A stretch of DNA of 64,000 bases. Source: Haemophilus sp. C1 (GTDB lineage Bacteria; Pseudomonadota; Gammaproteobacteria; Enterobacterales; Pasteurellaceae). Both the position numbers and the translations under genes were made by a program. The notes beneath the pieces are model-generated. The model did no database searches and had not been told where the DNA came from. It was given only the letters and a program-made list of their open reading frames with translations. The DNA lies in assembly GCF_001276515.1 (NCBI RefSeq), contig NZ_LDVZ01000005.1:1-64000 (forward strand). The letters are read 5' to 3'. This document shows, one piece after another, positions 40,096 through 48,156 of the stretch (position 1 is its first letter; the number at the start of each line of letters is the position of its first letter).

Positions 40096-41070
40096 TTAGT
40101 AGTATTGACTTCGGTCTAGAAATTTTTCTAGAAAAGGTGCTATGGTCTTCGCTTTTCTGACTTTTCCACTATATCCAACTTTACTTTGCATTTCTTCTAA
40201 TATATCGCTAATAGCTTCAGAAATTGCATTAAATGATGGTCTGTTCTTGTCAGTTATGAAAAAGCTCTTTCTATTTACTTTTTGAAATTTTGGATGATGC
40301 AGAAATACTAAAGCATTAATAATGCTTTGATACATCTCATGATCTAAATCACCGTTTAATTGTGATTCTGACTTTTTATCATCTGTTTTTGTAAATAATT
40401 CAAAGTCTTTATTTAATATATCAATTTCTACTTTAGATAAATAAACCTCATTTAAATAATCAATAAAAATTTTATCATATTCGGTATCTATACTAATATC
40501 AGGGAATTCTGAAAGATCTTCATGTATCTCTAATTCAGCACAAATAAGCCTAGCTAATCCAGTGTTGGACAATCGTATAGATTTTCTTATATTATATAAA
40601 TAACTATTAAGGTCTAACCCTATTTCATTAATAAATCCTTTATATATATTTATTCTAAACATCCCCTCAAAACAAAATTCATCTGATACTATTAAATTTC
40701 TTCTATTATTAAGCTTGTATTTTCCTTTCGTTATCAAATCGCACGATAAATAACTTAGTTCAAAATGAAAGTTGTTATTTTCTAAATTTATTTCTTCTCC
40801 ACTTCTATATTCTTTTGCAACGCGATTAGTAACAAAGAGATTATCATTAGTATTGCCATATGTTTCTAACTGTGTTGAACAAAAATAGGATCTATCTGAT
40901 ATATATATTTCCTCTTGATTGCCTTTTATTTTTAAATAGAAATTAAGTTTTTCATCTACAAAAAGTTTTAGTAGGTAATCTATATCTATTTTTGTTTTAT
41001 TGGTTTCATTTAAAGAATTAATAAAATCAGAAATAGTCATATAATCTTGTTCGATTAGACATAGCTCCAT
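40096..41070 (-). CDS. hypothetical protein, very AT-rich cargo gene
   Basis: 324 residues from MELCLIEQDYMTISDF, chosen because AGGAGGG precedes it at good spacing; the longer ORF reaches 41139. It is rich in Asn, Ile, Tyr and Lys. Blocks are INSLNETNKTKIDIDYLLKLF; FCSTQLETYGNTNDN; an apparent central beta region; NTGLARLICAELEIHED; and a C-terminal helix EMQSKVGYSGKVRKAKTIAPFLEKF. No domain recognised. It stands as its own transcription unit between two terminators. Base composition unlike the flanking chromosome and no USS core, suggesting recent acquisition. A defence or anti-helper role is possible but unsupported. Confidence 0.7.
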   Translation of the reverse strand: MELCLIEQDYMTISDFINSLNETNKTKIDIDYLLKLFVDEKLNFYLKIKGNQEEIYISDRSYFCSTQLETYGNTNDNLFVTNRVAKEYRSGEEINLENNNFHFELSYLSCDLITKGKYKLNNRRNLIVSDEFCFEGMFRINIYKGFINEIGLDLNSYLYNIRKSIRLSNTGLARLICAELEIHEDLSEFPDISIDTEYDKIFIDYLNEVYLSKVEIDILNKDFELFTKTDDKKSESQLNGDLDHEMYQSIINALVFLHHPKFQKVNRKSFFITDKNRPSFNAISEAISDILEEMQSKVGYSGKVRKAKTIAPFLEKFLDRSQYY

Positions 41071-41179
41071 AGCAGCCCTCCTAAATACTGTATTTTTATA
41101 TAGCAAAATAACACAAATATAACAGGTTGAACAGTCCAAAATCGTTCCAAATTATGCCAATTTATCCTAAAAATAAAAA

Positions 41180-41200
41180 AGCCCTGTTTTTAACAGGGCT
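41180..41200 (-). terminator. terminator after the coiled-coil gene
   Basis: AGCCCTGTT/AACAGGGCT hairpin; followed on the minus strand by TTTTTTATTTTT. Confidence 0.8.
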
Positions 41201-41205
41201 ACGAC

Positions 41206-41907
41206 TTAGTATTGATTTAGTTTATTGTTCAGTTCTTCTAAATGTTTATTTCTCTGCAATAAACTGCAGCTAGGAATCGGGATAGATAGTTTAACTTCGG
41301 GTGATGAAAAACCTAAATCCCGCACATTTGCATCAGCTTTAATGTAAGGTTTCAATCGTTTTATCAATTCATCAATAAAAACATCGCGAATATTGCTATC
41401 CGTTGAATATCTTAAAACATCTGCATATCTTCCACCTTTATCAAAAATGGTAAGTATTCGGCTTAATTCTTCTGCTATACTGCCTGAAATAAATTCATTG
41501 AGTAACTCATCGCCAATAAGTGAATAACATTTGCGGGCGGATTCATTACATATTGTCAGGTTTTGTTCGTATTCCGTCATCAAAAGAATTTCTAATTGAA
41601 TTTCGAATTTTTCAACCACTTTTCTAATTGTGTCGATTTTACGGGTGTTTTTACTGATTCGTTCTGAAAGTTCATCAAAGCCATCAAAATTAATCTCGCC
41701 AGTGTCGCTAACTTGAAGATTGTCTATTTCCTTCTGTGCTTCTTGGTTATCGCTTTCTAAGGCTTCAATGAGTTTTTTATTGCGCGATATGTTTTCTTTA
41801 ATCGATAAGGCTTTATCTTGTATTTCGTAGAATACTTGATTGCTAACGTTTAAATTGCCGATCAGTTGTTCTAATTCGGCTTGCTTATCTTGGTTTTGTA
41901 GTTTCAT
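41206..41907 (-). CDS. hypothetical coiled-coil protein of the element
   Basis: 233 residues starting MKLQNQDKQAELEQL after AAGGAGAAG. The N-terminal half is predicted as long coiled coil (ISRNKKLIEALESDNQEAQKEIDNLQ; ERISKNTRKIDTIRKVVEKF). The C-terminal half is globular (VLRYSTDSNIRDVFIDELIKRLKPYI). It starts 1 bp after the AlpA stop. P4 Sid, an external capsid-size scaffold, is a similarly sized helical protein and this element has a capsid gene, but I see no sequence match, so that comparison is only a suggestion. Confidence 0.65.
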   Translation of the reverse strand: MKLQNQDKQAELEQLIGNLNVSNQVFYEIQDKALSIKENISRNKKLIEALESDNQEAQKEIDNLQVSDTGEINFDGFDELSERISKNTRKIDTIRKVVEKFEIQLEILLMTEYEQNLTICNESARKCYSLIGDELLNEFISGSIAEELSRILTIFDKGGRYADVLRYSTDSNIRDVFIDELIKRLKPYIKADANVRDLGFSSPEVKLSIPIPSCSLLQRNKHLEELNNKLNQY

Positions 41908-41908
41908 T

Positions 41909-42124
41909 CTACTTCTCCTTTTGGTTACGTTTTTCTATCTGTGCTTGCATCCACGCATTTACTTCGCTTTCAAGCCATACAATATTATTTTTGTTTAGTT
42001 GAATGCTTCTGGGAAAATCGCCAGTATTCATTTTTCGATAAATACTTGATCGCCCTAGCCCCGTTTTATTCATCACTTCGGGTAATTTTATGAAGCGTTC
42101 TGCCTGTGGCATTTTTTCATTCAT
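41909..42124 (-). CDS. AlpA-family transcriptional regulator
   Basis: 71 residues from MNEKMPQAERFIKLPEVM; ATAAGGAAAATA precedes it. The full AlpA pattern is present: FIKLPEVMNKTGLGRSSIYRKMNTGDFPRSIQLNKNNIVWLESEVNAWMQAQIEKR. In P4-like elements such proteins activate integrase or excision. It heads the leftward operon with the coiled-coil gene. Confidence 0.9.
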   Translation of the reverse strand: MNEKMPQAERFIKLPEVMNKTGLGRSSIYRKMNTGDFPRSIQLNKNNIVWLESEVNAWMQAQIEKRNQKEK

Positions 42125-42598
42125 AAATATTTTCCTTATAAAAATTGGATTCCTAGGAATCTCAATACATCCCATTGGATAGGCAAAAAATAAAAGATTA
42201 GTGATAGATTGAATAGAAAGTTTGTTTGTGAAATTAGAATCCACAAAAAGAGGATAAAAAGTAACCATTTCAACCAGGGCCCACGGAAATTTTCCACGGA
42301 AAATTCAACGTCACGGAAAATCCACTTCCTCCCCCGCCGAATTTACGTTAAAAATTGAAGAAATTACAGTTAATTTTCAGTCTTTAAAATTGCGTAAAGC
42401 CTTTCTATATCTAGCTTTAGATGCTTATTTATTGAATTTTCTTAACTGTAAAAATTACACATTTTTTCAGTGTTTTTCAGTTAAGGAAAAAGTGATATAT
42501 TAAGAAGTGAAATGTAAATATCTGATTTATAATATTTTTTTAAATTTTCCGTGAAAGGATTAATAAGAAAAGTATTTCAGTTAAGGAAGCGTGAAAAA
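42125..42598. promoter_or_regulatory. regulatory region with CACGGAAA repeats between alpA and the Ogr-like gene
   Basis: No gene is supported. Three direct copies of CACGGAAA lie at about 42283-42320, and an inverted copy TTTTCCGTG is at about 42545. A second motif family, TTTTCAGT/TTACAGTTAA, occurs several times between about 42365 and 42485. It is the divergent promoter region for leftward alpA and the rightward zinc-finger gene, so operators are likely. An origin role cannot be excluded. Confidence 0.55.
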
Positions 42599-42844
42599 AT
42601 GATTTTTTGTAAAATCTGTGGTTATAAGGCAGTGATTAATAGAAGCAAAAGAGAACATAAAGAATATACTAAGCTTTATTGCACCTGTAAAAATAAGGAT
42701 TGTGCACATAAATTCGTCATACACTTAACCTTTAGTCACACAACAAAGCCTAGTAAACTAGAAGAACAGAATTATTTTAAATATATCATTGCAAATCTGC
42801 CAGAAAATAAAAAACAAGAGCTTCGTTCAATGTTAAGTGCGTAA
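42599..42844 (+). CDS. Ogr/Delta-like late-gene activator
   Basis: 81 residues from MIFCKICGYKAVINRSK; AAGGAAG lies 9 bp upstream. The four cysteines are in FCKICG and CTCKNKDCAHKF, with the Ogr-type separation. The motif after them (FVIHLTFSHTTKPS) follows Ogr FITYESV...P. It is the only plus-strand gene of the element. It converges on and overlaps the integrase end by 12 bp. Ogr and Delta switch on P2-type late promoters, consistent with dependence on an HP1/P2-like helper. Confidence 0.78.
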   Translation: MIFCKICGYKAVINRSKREHKEYTKLYCTCKNKDCAHKFVIHLTFSHTTKPSKLEEQNYFKYIIANLPENKKQELRSMLSA

Positions 42845-44036
42845 CGCCTTTATTTTGCATTCCTCCACATAATCCCCCCACGTCTGCATAATATCTTGTC
42901 TAGAACGCCATTTTTTCGATTTATCGTAAGCCGCGCGCACTTTCCCCCGATTTTCGTGAGATAAACATAACTCAATGGCTTCAGAAGAAAAGCGATCTAA
43001 TTCATGCAAATAAGTGCTTGCTATACTGCGTAAACCGTGCGCAACTAACAACCCCTTAAATCCCATACGCTTTAAAGCAACATTTGCCGCACCGCTATTC
43101 ATCGGGCGATTATAAGGTGCAATGCGTGAACAAAACACATATTTACGATTGCCATTATAACGGCGCATTTGCTCTAATATATTCAAAGCCTGTCGAGAAA
43201 GTGGAACACTATGGGAACGTTTACCGCCTTTTATTCGTTCAGCGGGAATATGTAGAGCTTTCTCATCCCAATCAATATCTGCCCATTCAATACTAACCGC
43301 CTCAGAACTGCGTAAAATGCTTAATAATTGCCATTCGATTAAAAGTGCGGTTGGTTTTTCTAAATTTGCCCCTTGCATCACTTCAAACAAGCGGGGTAAT
43401 TCTTCTGGTGCAAGTGTCGGATGATTTTTAGTTTCAATGTAAGTAAATTCATCATGAATTTTTCTAAATGGATTTTTAACAATTAAATCTTCATCCTCTG
43501 CCATTCTAAAAATCTGATTTATTGCAATGTTTATCTTATAAAGCGTATTTGAATTTTTAAGCGGAGACAATACAGGTTCAAGAGTCTTATAATTAGCTTG
43601 ATCAATGAGTAAATCTGCTATTTTCGGGAATAAATGCAATTCTACGCGGCGGAAAGCATCATTGACGGTTTCAGGCTTAAGTTTTCCCAATTTTAAACGC
43701 TTATCACGCCATCTAATCGCCATTTCCGCAAAGGTTATTTTCTTTTCTTCTATATTAGAAGAGTTTCGATATTCTAGCGGGTCAATGTTACGTAAAATCA
43801 GTCCACAGATATTCTGTAGCTATTTCCCTGGCGTATGCAAGAGATAGATCAGGAAATGCACCAAGACTAATTTTTCTGTGCTTCTTATGCCATTTATAGG
43901 CAAAGTACCAAATTTTAGTGCCATTAGGTTTTATTCTTATATAAAGCCCGTTTCCATCAGATTTAATGTATTCTTTGGAAATCGGTTTAAGGTTTTGTAA
44001 AGTGGTATTTGTCAGTGGTTTAACAATCTTGCTCAT
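42833..44036 (-). pseudogene. int: P4-type tyrosine integrase, frameshifted
   Basis: Two overlapping pieces of one integrase. The N-terminal arm-binding part (82 residues) reads SKIVKPLTNTTLQNLKPISKEYIKSDGNGLYIRIKPNGTKIWYF and then LGAFPDLSLAYAREIATEY, where the frame is lost near 43800. Another frame carries on ILRNIDPLEYRNSSNIEEKK and MAIRWRDKRLK. The catalytic domain has Arg in ILRSSEAVSIEW, HxxR in VAHGLRS, His in SHENRG, and Tyr in RAAYDKSK. All catalytic residues are intact, so a single base change in the N-terminal linker disables it, unless translational frameshifting occurs. It lies at the right end, next to the junction, as expected. Confidence 0.85.
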
Positions 44037-44203
44037 AAGTCATCATCTCATAAAATAAAATGTATGACTTTTTAGATCCCTCGAAAAAAGCCCTAAACAG
44101 TGAGGGATCTAAACTGGGATCTAAAAAGTGCGGTTATAAGCAATCAGAAATAAACAGTAGTAAATATTTGTGAACGATAACTTATTGAAATATCAATAGT
44201 TTG

Positions 44204-45771
44204 TTATCGAATATGAACGTTGGTGAACGTTAATGAATTGGTTCGTGGCGTGAGAAAGAACTCGTTGCTGGCAATCTCTTCTAACGTAGCGGATTTGCAG
44301 AAAGCGGCTTGGTCTTCATAGCCGTCAGAAGTTTGCCAAGCGTGGAGGGTGTCGGCAATTTTGGCGATGTCGTCAGCGGTAAAATCACGCAATACGCGGT
44401 CTTTCATATAGCCGATTTGGCGGGCATCGATAAATAACACTTCGCCTTGACGCTTTTTGTTGCGGTTTAAAAACCAAATACAGGCGGGGATTTGGGTATT
44501 GGTGAAGAGCTGGCCGGGTAGGGCAACCATACATTCCACCAAGTCGGCATTGATGATGGCTTTGCGGATTTCGCCTTCGTTGTTGGTTTGGCTGCTCATA
44601 GAGCCGTTGGCAAGCAATAATGCCATTTTGCCGTTGGGCGAGAGGTGGTAAATCATGTGTTGCAGCCAAGCGAAGTTGGCGTTGCCTTTGGGCGGTGTGC
44701 CATATGCCCAACGTGGATCATCGGCAAGGGATTCGCTCCACCAATCGCTGATATTGAATGGCGGGTTTGCCATAATGAAATCCATCTTTTTGTCGATGTG
44801 TTGCGGTTGCGTGAAGCTGTCGGCGTTGTGTTTGCCGAAGTCGTAATCAATGCCACGAATCGCCATATTCATGGCGGCGAGCTTCCAGGTGGTGGGGTTG
44901 AATTCTTGCCCGTAGATGGAAACGTTATTGATGTTGCCTTGATGGGCGGAGATAAAGCGTTCGGTTTGCACGAAAAAGCCGCCGCTGCCCATGGCTGGGT
45001 CATACACTCGTCCTGAATAAGGTTCGAGCATTTCGACAATCAGGGAAACAATGGATTTTGGCGTGAAATATTGCCCGCCGCGTTTGCCTTCGGCTTGGGC
45101 AAAGCGACCTAGGAAGTATTCGTAAACATGACCGAGAATGTCTTTTGCGCCTAAATGTACGGGCTCGCCGTTGTAAGTCGGGCGGGTAAAGTTAGTATCG
45201 GAGAAGAGGATAATCAGCCCGCGCAGGGTGTCTTCGTTTACCGCATAGCCACTGATGCGTTGGAGTACGCCTTTGAGTTTTTCGTTATCTTTTTCAATTG
45301 CATCAAAAGCATCGTCAATCAAACGTGCCACGCCTGCGAATTTTCCACCCCAAGGCAATTCTGCCCCAGTGTTGAGAATAGAGACTTCTTGTAAGGCTTG
45401 CCAACGGGCTGAAGCTGGCACCCAAAATACGTTATCCGCGGTGTAATAATCACGGTTTTCTAGTTCTGCAGTTAAGGCTTCTTGATACTCTTCTTCAGTA
45501 TCAAAAAAAGTGCGGTCAAGATAGAGTGGGTTTTCCGCATCGGAGAGTTCCGCCTGAATTTTTTCCTGTTGATGAGTGAAATTATCAGAAATGTATTTTA
45601 AAAAGATAAGACCAAGAACGATATGTTTATAGTTAGCGGCATCAAGTTGTTGGCGGAGTTTATCCGCAGATGACCAGAGTTTTTCATCTAATTCATTTAA
45701 AAATGCTTGTTGTAATGCGTGATTTTCATCGACAATCTTGGTCGTCTCGTCTCGTCTCGTCTCGCTTGCAT
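44204..45771 (-). pseudogene. hsdM: type I modification methyltransferase HsdM, C-terminally truncated by the element and phase-off
   Basis: N6-adenine methyltransferase core with helical N-terminus HALQQAFLNELDEKLWSSADKLRQ, SAM motif YDPAMGSGGFFVQ, and catalytic NPPF in FIMANPPFNISDWW. The protein should continue LTPGRYVG but from 44250 reads TNSLTFTNVHIR and stops, because the element begins. The true 3' end is at 33252-33420. The likely start is the ATG at 45771 (AGAGGG upstream). It is followed by GACGA repeats and, with the present four units, is out of frame with the rest, so the gene reads OFF. The in-frame alternative is a TTG at 45820 without a good ribosome site. Confidence 0.85.
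45743..45766 (-). repeat. pentanucleotide GACGA phase-variation tract in hsdM
   Basis: Four tandem GACGA units (CGTCT-type on the plus strand) right after the probable hsdM ATG. One-unit changes shift the frame. Three or six units would join that ATG to the methyltransferase frame; four does not. Confidence 0.85.
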
Positions 45772-45820
45772 AAATTATGCCCTCTGTAAAGTGATTTTTA
45801 TCGGAAGTTTGAATATTCAA

Positions 45821-46181
45821 ACAAATTATCAGGTGTCATTTTATCGAAAAACAGTATTAGGTTGAAAGGGATTTTTGGCAGTTTATTGTGTTATGGTATC
45901 GTCTTTTTGATTTTCCAATTTAACGATGACATTTTGCCTAGAGGGATAAATCACTCTGTGTTGGTAATAATCACATTTGTTTGACTTGAAAATGGACAAA
46001 GTATGGAAAAAATAAATGTGTTTTTAAGTATTTTATCTCCCCATTTCAACATAATTAAATCCGTAGGACTGTTATAATAGTATGTGTTAAAAGGCTTGAT
46101 ATTTTGTTTCATTCATCTTGCAAGCAGGTTGTAAAGATAGTTTAATAGGAAATTCTTAGGTTTTATTCTAAAAAACATGAC
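45821..46181. other. noncoding spacer between hsdM and aroG
   Basis: AT-rich and without a credible gene. It should hold the leftward hsdM promoter and the rightward aroG promoter, but I could not fix their -35/-10 elements. Confidence 0.4.
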
Positions 46182-46199
46182 GAACTAGTTTACTAGTAC
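46182..46199 (+). promoter_or_regulatory. TrpR operator upstream of DAHP synthase
   Basis: GAACTAGTTTACTAGTAC is nearly identical to the E. coli trp operator consensus (ACTAGT-N2-ACTAGT). It lies about 64 bp before the ATG, so tryptophan-bound TrpR probably represses this gene. Confidence 0.85.
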
Positions 46200-46262
46200 A
46201 AAAAATAGGTGTAGATTACCTACATAATTAAAACACAACATTTGAAAGTTTGAGAGTGATAT

Positions 46263-47351
46263 ATGGCTAAAGAGAAAATTGAAATTGTCGTGGCAAACGA
46301 CGATACGCGAATTGAAAAAGTCGATCAGGTGTTACCACCCATTGCCTTATTAGAAAAATACCCAGCTAGTGAACATGCTGCGACATTAGTGAAGCAAACT
46401 CGTCATGAGGCACATAATATTATTCATGGTAAAGATGATCGTTTATTAGTGATTATCGGTCCTTGTTCTATTCATGATCCGAAAGCTGCGATTGAGTATG
46501 CAAACCGTTTAAAACCATTACGTGAAAAATATAAAGATAGCCTTGAAATTATTATGCGTGTGTATTTTGAAAAACCACGTACAACTGTGGGCTGGAAAGG
46601 TTTAATTAACGATCCGTATTTAAATGATACTTATCGTTTAAATGATGGTTTACGCATTGCACGCAAATTACTTTCAGACATTAATGATCTTGGTGTGCCT
46701 GCAGCGGGTGAATTTTTAGATATGATCACCCCTCAATATATGGCAGATTTTATGAGTTGGGGCGCAATTGGGGCGCGTACAACCGAATCACAAGTTCATC
46801 GTGAGTTGGCTTCAGGATTATCTTGTGCGGTTGGGTTTAAAAATGCCACTAATGGCGGAGTAAAAGTTGCTTTAGATGCAATTGGTGCAGCAGAATCCCC
46901 TCATTATTTCTTATCTGTAACTAAATTTGGTCATTCAGCTATTGTTTCTACAAAAGGGAATGAAGATTGCCATATTATTTTACGAGGTGGAGATAAAGGC
47001 CCTAACTATAGTGCTGAAGATGTAGAAAAAGTTTGTGCTGATATTGAAAAAACAGGGCGTATACCACACGTTATGGTTGATTTTAGCCATGCAAACAGCA
47101 GTAAACAATATAAAAAGCAAATGGAGGTTTGCCAAGATGTGTGTCATCAAATTGCATCTGGTTCTAAACAAATCTTTGGCGTAATGGTGGAAAGCCATTT
47201 AGTGGAAGGTCGTCAAGATTTAGTTGATGGCAAAGCACAGACTTATGGACAAAGTATTACGGATGCATGCATTGGATGGGAAGATTCTGAAAGATTATTG
47301 CAACAACTTTCTGATGCAGTGATTGCGAGACGTAAAGTAACGAGTAATTAA
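46263..47351 (+). CDS. aroG: 3-deoxy-7-phosphoheptulonate (DAHP) synthase
   Basis: 362 residues. First step of the shikimate pathway: erythrose-4-phosphate plus PEP. Motifs are VIIGPCSIHDPKAAIEYANRL, MRVYFEKPRTTVGWKGLINDP, GARTTESQVHRELASGL, and VMVDFSHANSSKQY. The TrpR operator suggests regulation like E. coli aroH. The length and residues do not let me decide the feedback type, so the symbol follows common H. influenzae usage. Confidence 0.93.
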   Translation: MAKEKIEIVVANDDTRIEKVDQVLPPIALLEKYPASEHAATLVKQTRHEAHNIIHGKDDRLLVIIGPCSIHDPKAAIEYANRLKPLREKYKDSLEIIMRVYFEKPRTTVGWKGLINDPYLNDTYRLNDGLRIARKLLSDINDLGVPAAGEFLDMITPQYMADFMSWGAIGARTTESQVHRELASGLSCAVGFKNATNGGVKVALDAIGAAESPHYFLSVTKFGHSAIVSTKGNEDCHIILRGGDKGPNYSAEDVEKVCADIEKTGRIPHVMVDFSHANSSKQYKKQMEVCQDVCHQIASGSKQIFGVMVESHLVEGRQDLVDGKAQTYGQSITDACIGWEDSERLLQQLSDAVIARRKVTSN

Positions 47352-47378
47352 TTGAAATATAATCTAGATACTAGATAG

Positions 47379-47410
47379 AAGTGCGGTTGATTTTCACCGC
47401 ACTTTTTTAT
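47379..47410 (+). terminator. USS-pair terminator of aroG
   Basis: AAGTGCGGT and ACCGCACTT form a hairpin followed by TTTTTATTT: an uptake-signal pair doubling as a terminator. Confidence 0.85.
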
Positions 47411-47429
47411 TTGCCTTTAACTATTCCAA

Positions 47430-47870
47430 CTAAGCTGCCCATTTCATTTTATCGCGACGTTTCATTTGATGGATAGTGTTAGTTACTGTGCCGACAATAG
47501 GTAAATTCGACCAATCTTTTGTGTTTATATTTGGTGTTGTGGAATCCAATGCCATGAAAAGGTAATTGCCGTTATGAGCCATAAATTCATAGACATGAAA
47601 TTCGTTATTTTCTTCAAGTACAACAAGATCACCTGAATAAAGATCGTCATTTTTTTCGACGACTAGCATATCTCCACTTTCAATTCCCCAAGCTAACATA
47701 TTTGGATTGGTTACATGAATAAAACAGGTCTGCTTTGGACGTTTGATACAATAAAGATTTAAGTCTAGTTTTTTGTTGAATTTAAGGCTGTCATCCATAT
47801 CACTGAAAAAAGGCAGTGGATTATAAGAAAAATCCATTTCATATTGTGCAGTCAAAGTTTGGTTGTTCAT
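47430..47870 (-). CDS. UmuD/S24-like protein, apparently lacking the catalytic serine
   Basis: 146 residues. The C-terminal half follows the UmuD/LexA peptidase fold: HVTNPNMLAWGIESGDMLVVEKNDDLYSGDLVVLEENNEFHVYEF. UmuD has GDSM at the nucleophile, but here it is NPNM, so Ser is replaced by Asn. The lysine expected in the later VKK segment reads VYE. It would therefore not self-cleave. A LexA box lies upstream, so the gene belongs to the SOS response. It might act as a UmuD-like partner without processing. No umuC follows. Confidence 0.8.
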   Translation of the reverse strand: MNNQTLTAQYEMDFSYNPLPFFSDMDDSLKFNKKLDLNLYCIKRPKQTCFIHVTNPNMLAWGIESGDMLVVEKNDDLYSGDLVVLEENNEFHVYEFMAHNGNYLFMALDSTTPNINTKDWSNLPIVGTVTNTIHQMKRRDKMKWAA

Positions 47871-47940
47871 TCTCTTATCTCCTGTTAAATAATATGGATA
47901 AATAACCTTTCACCTTGTTTTTTTGTACAGTTAAAGTTTA

Positions 47941-47956
47941 CTGGTATTTCATACAG
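47941..47956 (-). promoter_or_regulatory. LexA (SOS) box upstream of the UmuD-like gene
   Basis: CTG-N10-CAG (CTGGTATTTCATACAG), 71 bp before the ATG on the minus strand. It is palindromic by rule and well matched to the gene family. Confidence 0.8.
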
Positions 47957-48156
47957 GGTGTCAATAGGTTAAATAAAAAATTTTTTTATAAGTGTGTTTT
48001 TAGAAAATATCTAATAAATTTAGAAAAAAGTTCACTTATTGGATAAAAAATAACAAAAAACATTTTCTTTCGATAAGAATTTACGCTATCTTTAATTCCC
48101 TTGTAGGTGGATTGGTAACAATCTGAAGTTAAATTTACTAAAAGAAAGATAAAAGT

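Larger units (their letters stand above)
33412..44250. mobile_element. P4/PICI-like integrative element (phage satellite) inserted in hsdM
   Basis: About 10.8 kb between the two pieces of hsdM. It holds a P4-type tyrosine integrase at the right end, AlpA-like regulators, Ogr/Delta-like zinc-finger proteins, a P2-type major capsid protein, an Ash/Icd-like protein and a DUF927-type helicase. It also has a repeat-rich putative origin and a RelBE-type pair at the left end. The boundaries share a short imperfect repeat: GTGAGAACGAAC at 33416-33427 and GTGAGAAAGAAC at 44251-44262. Exact core is unresolved and could be the GTGG at 33413 and 44245. Repeats of GGGATCTAAAC lie just inside both ends (about 33492 and 44104), perhaps integrase arm sites. 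Confidence 0.85.

Noticed and set aside
44385-45016. Several ORFs of 60-120 residues on both strands inside hsdM
   Set aside because: Out-of-frame shadows of the methyltransferase sequence, without ribosome sites.
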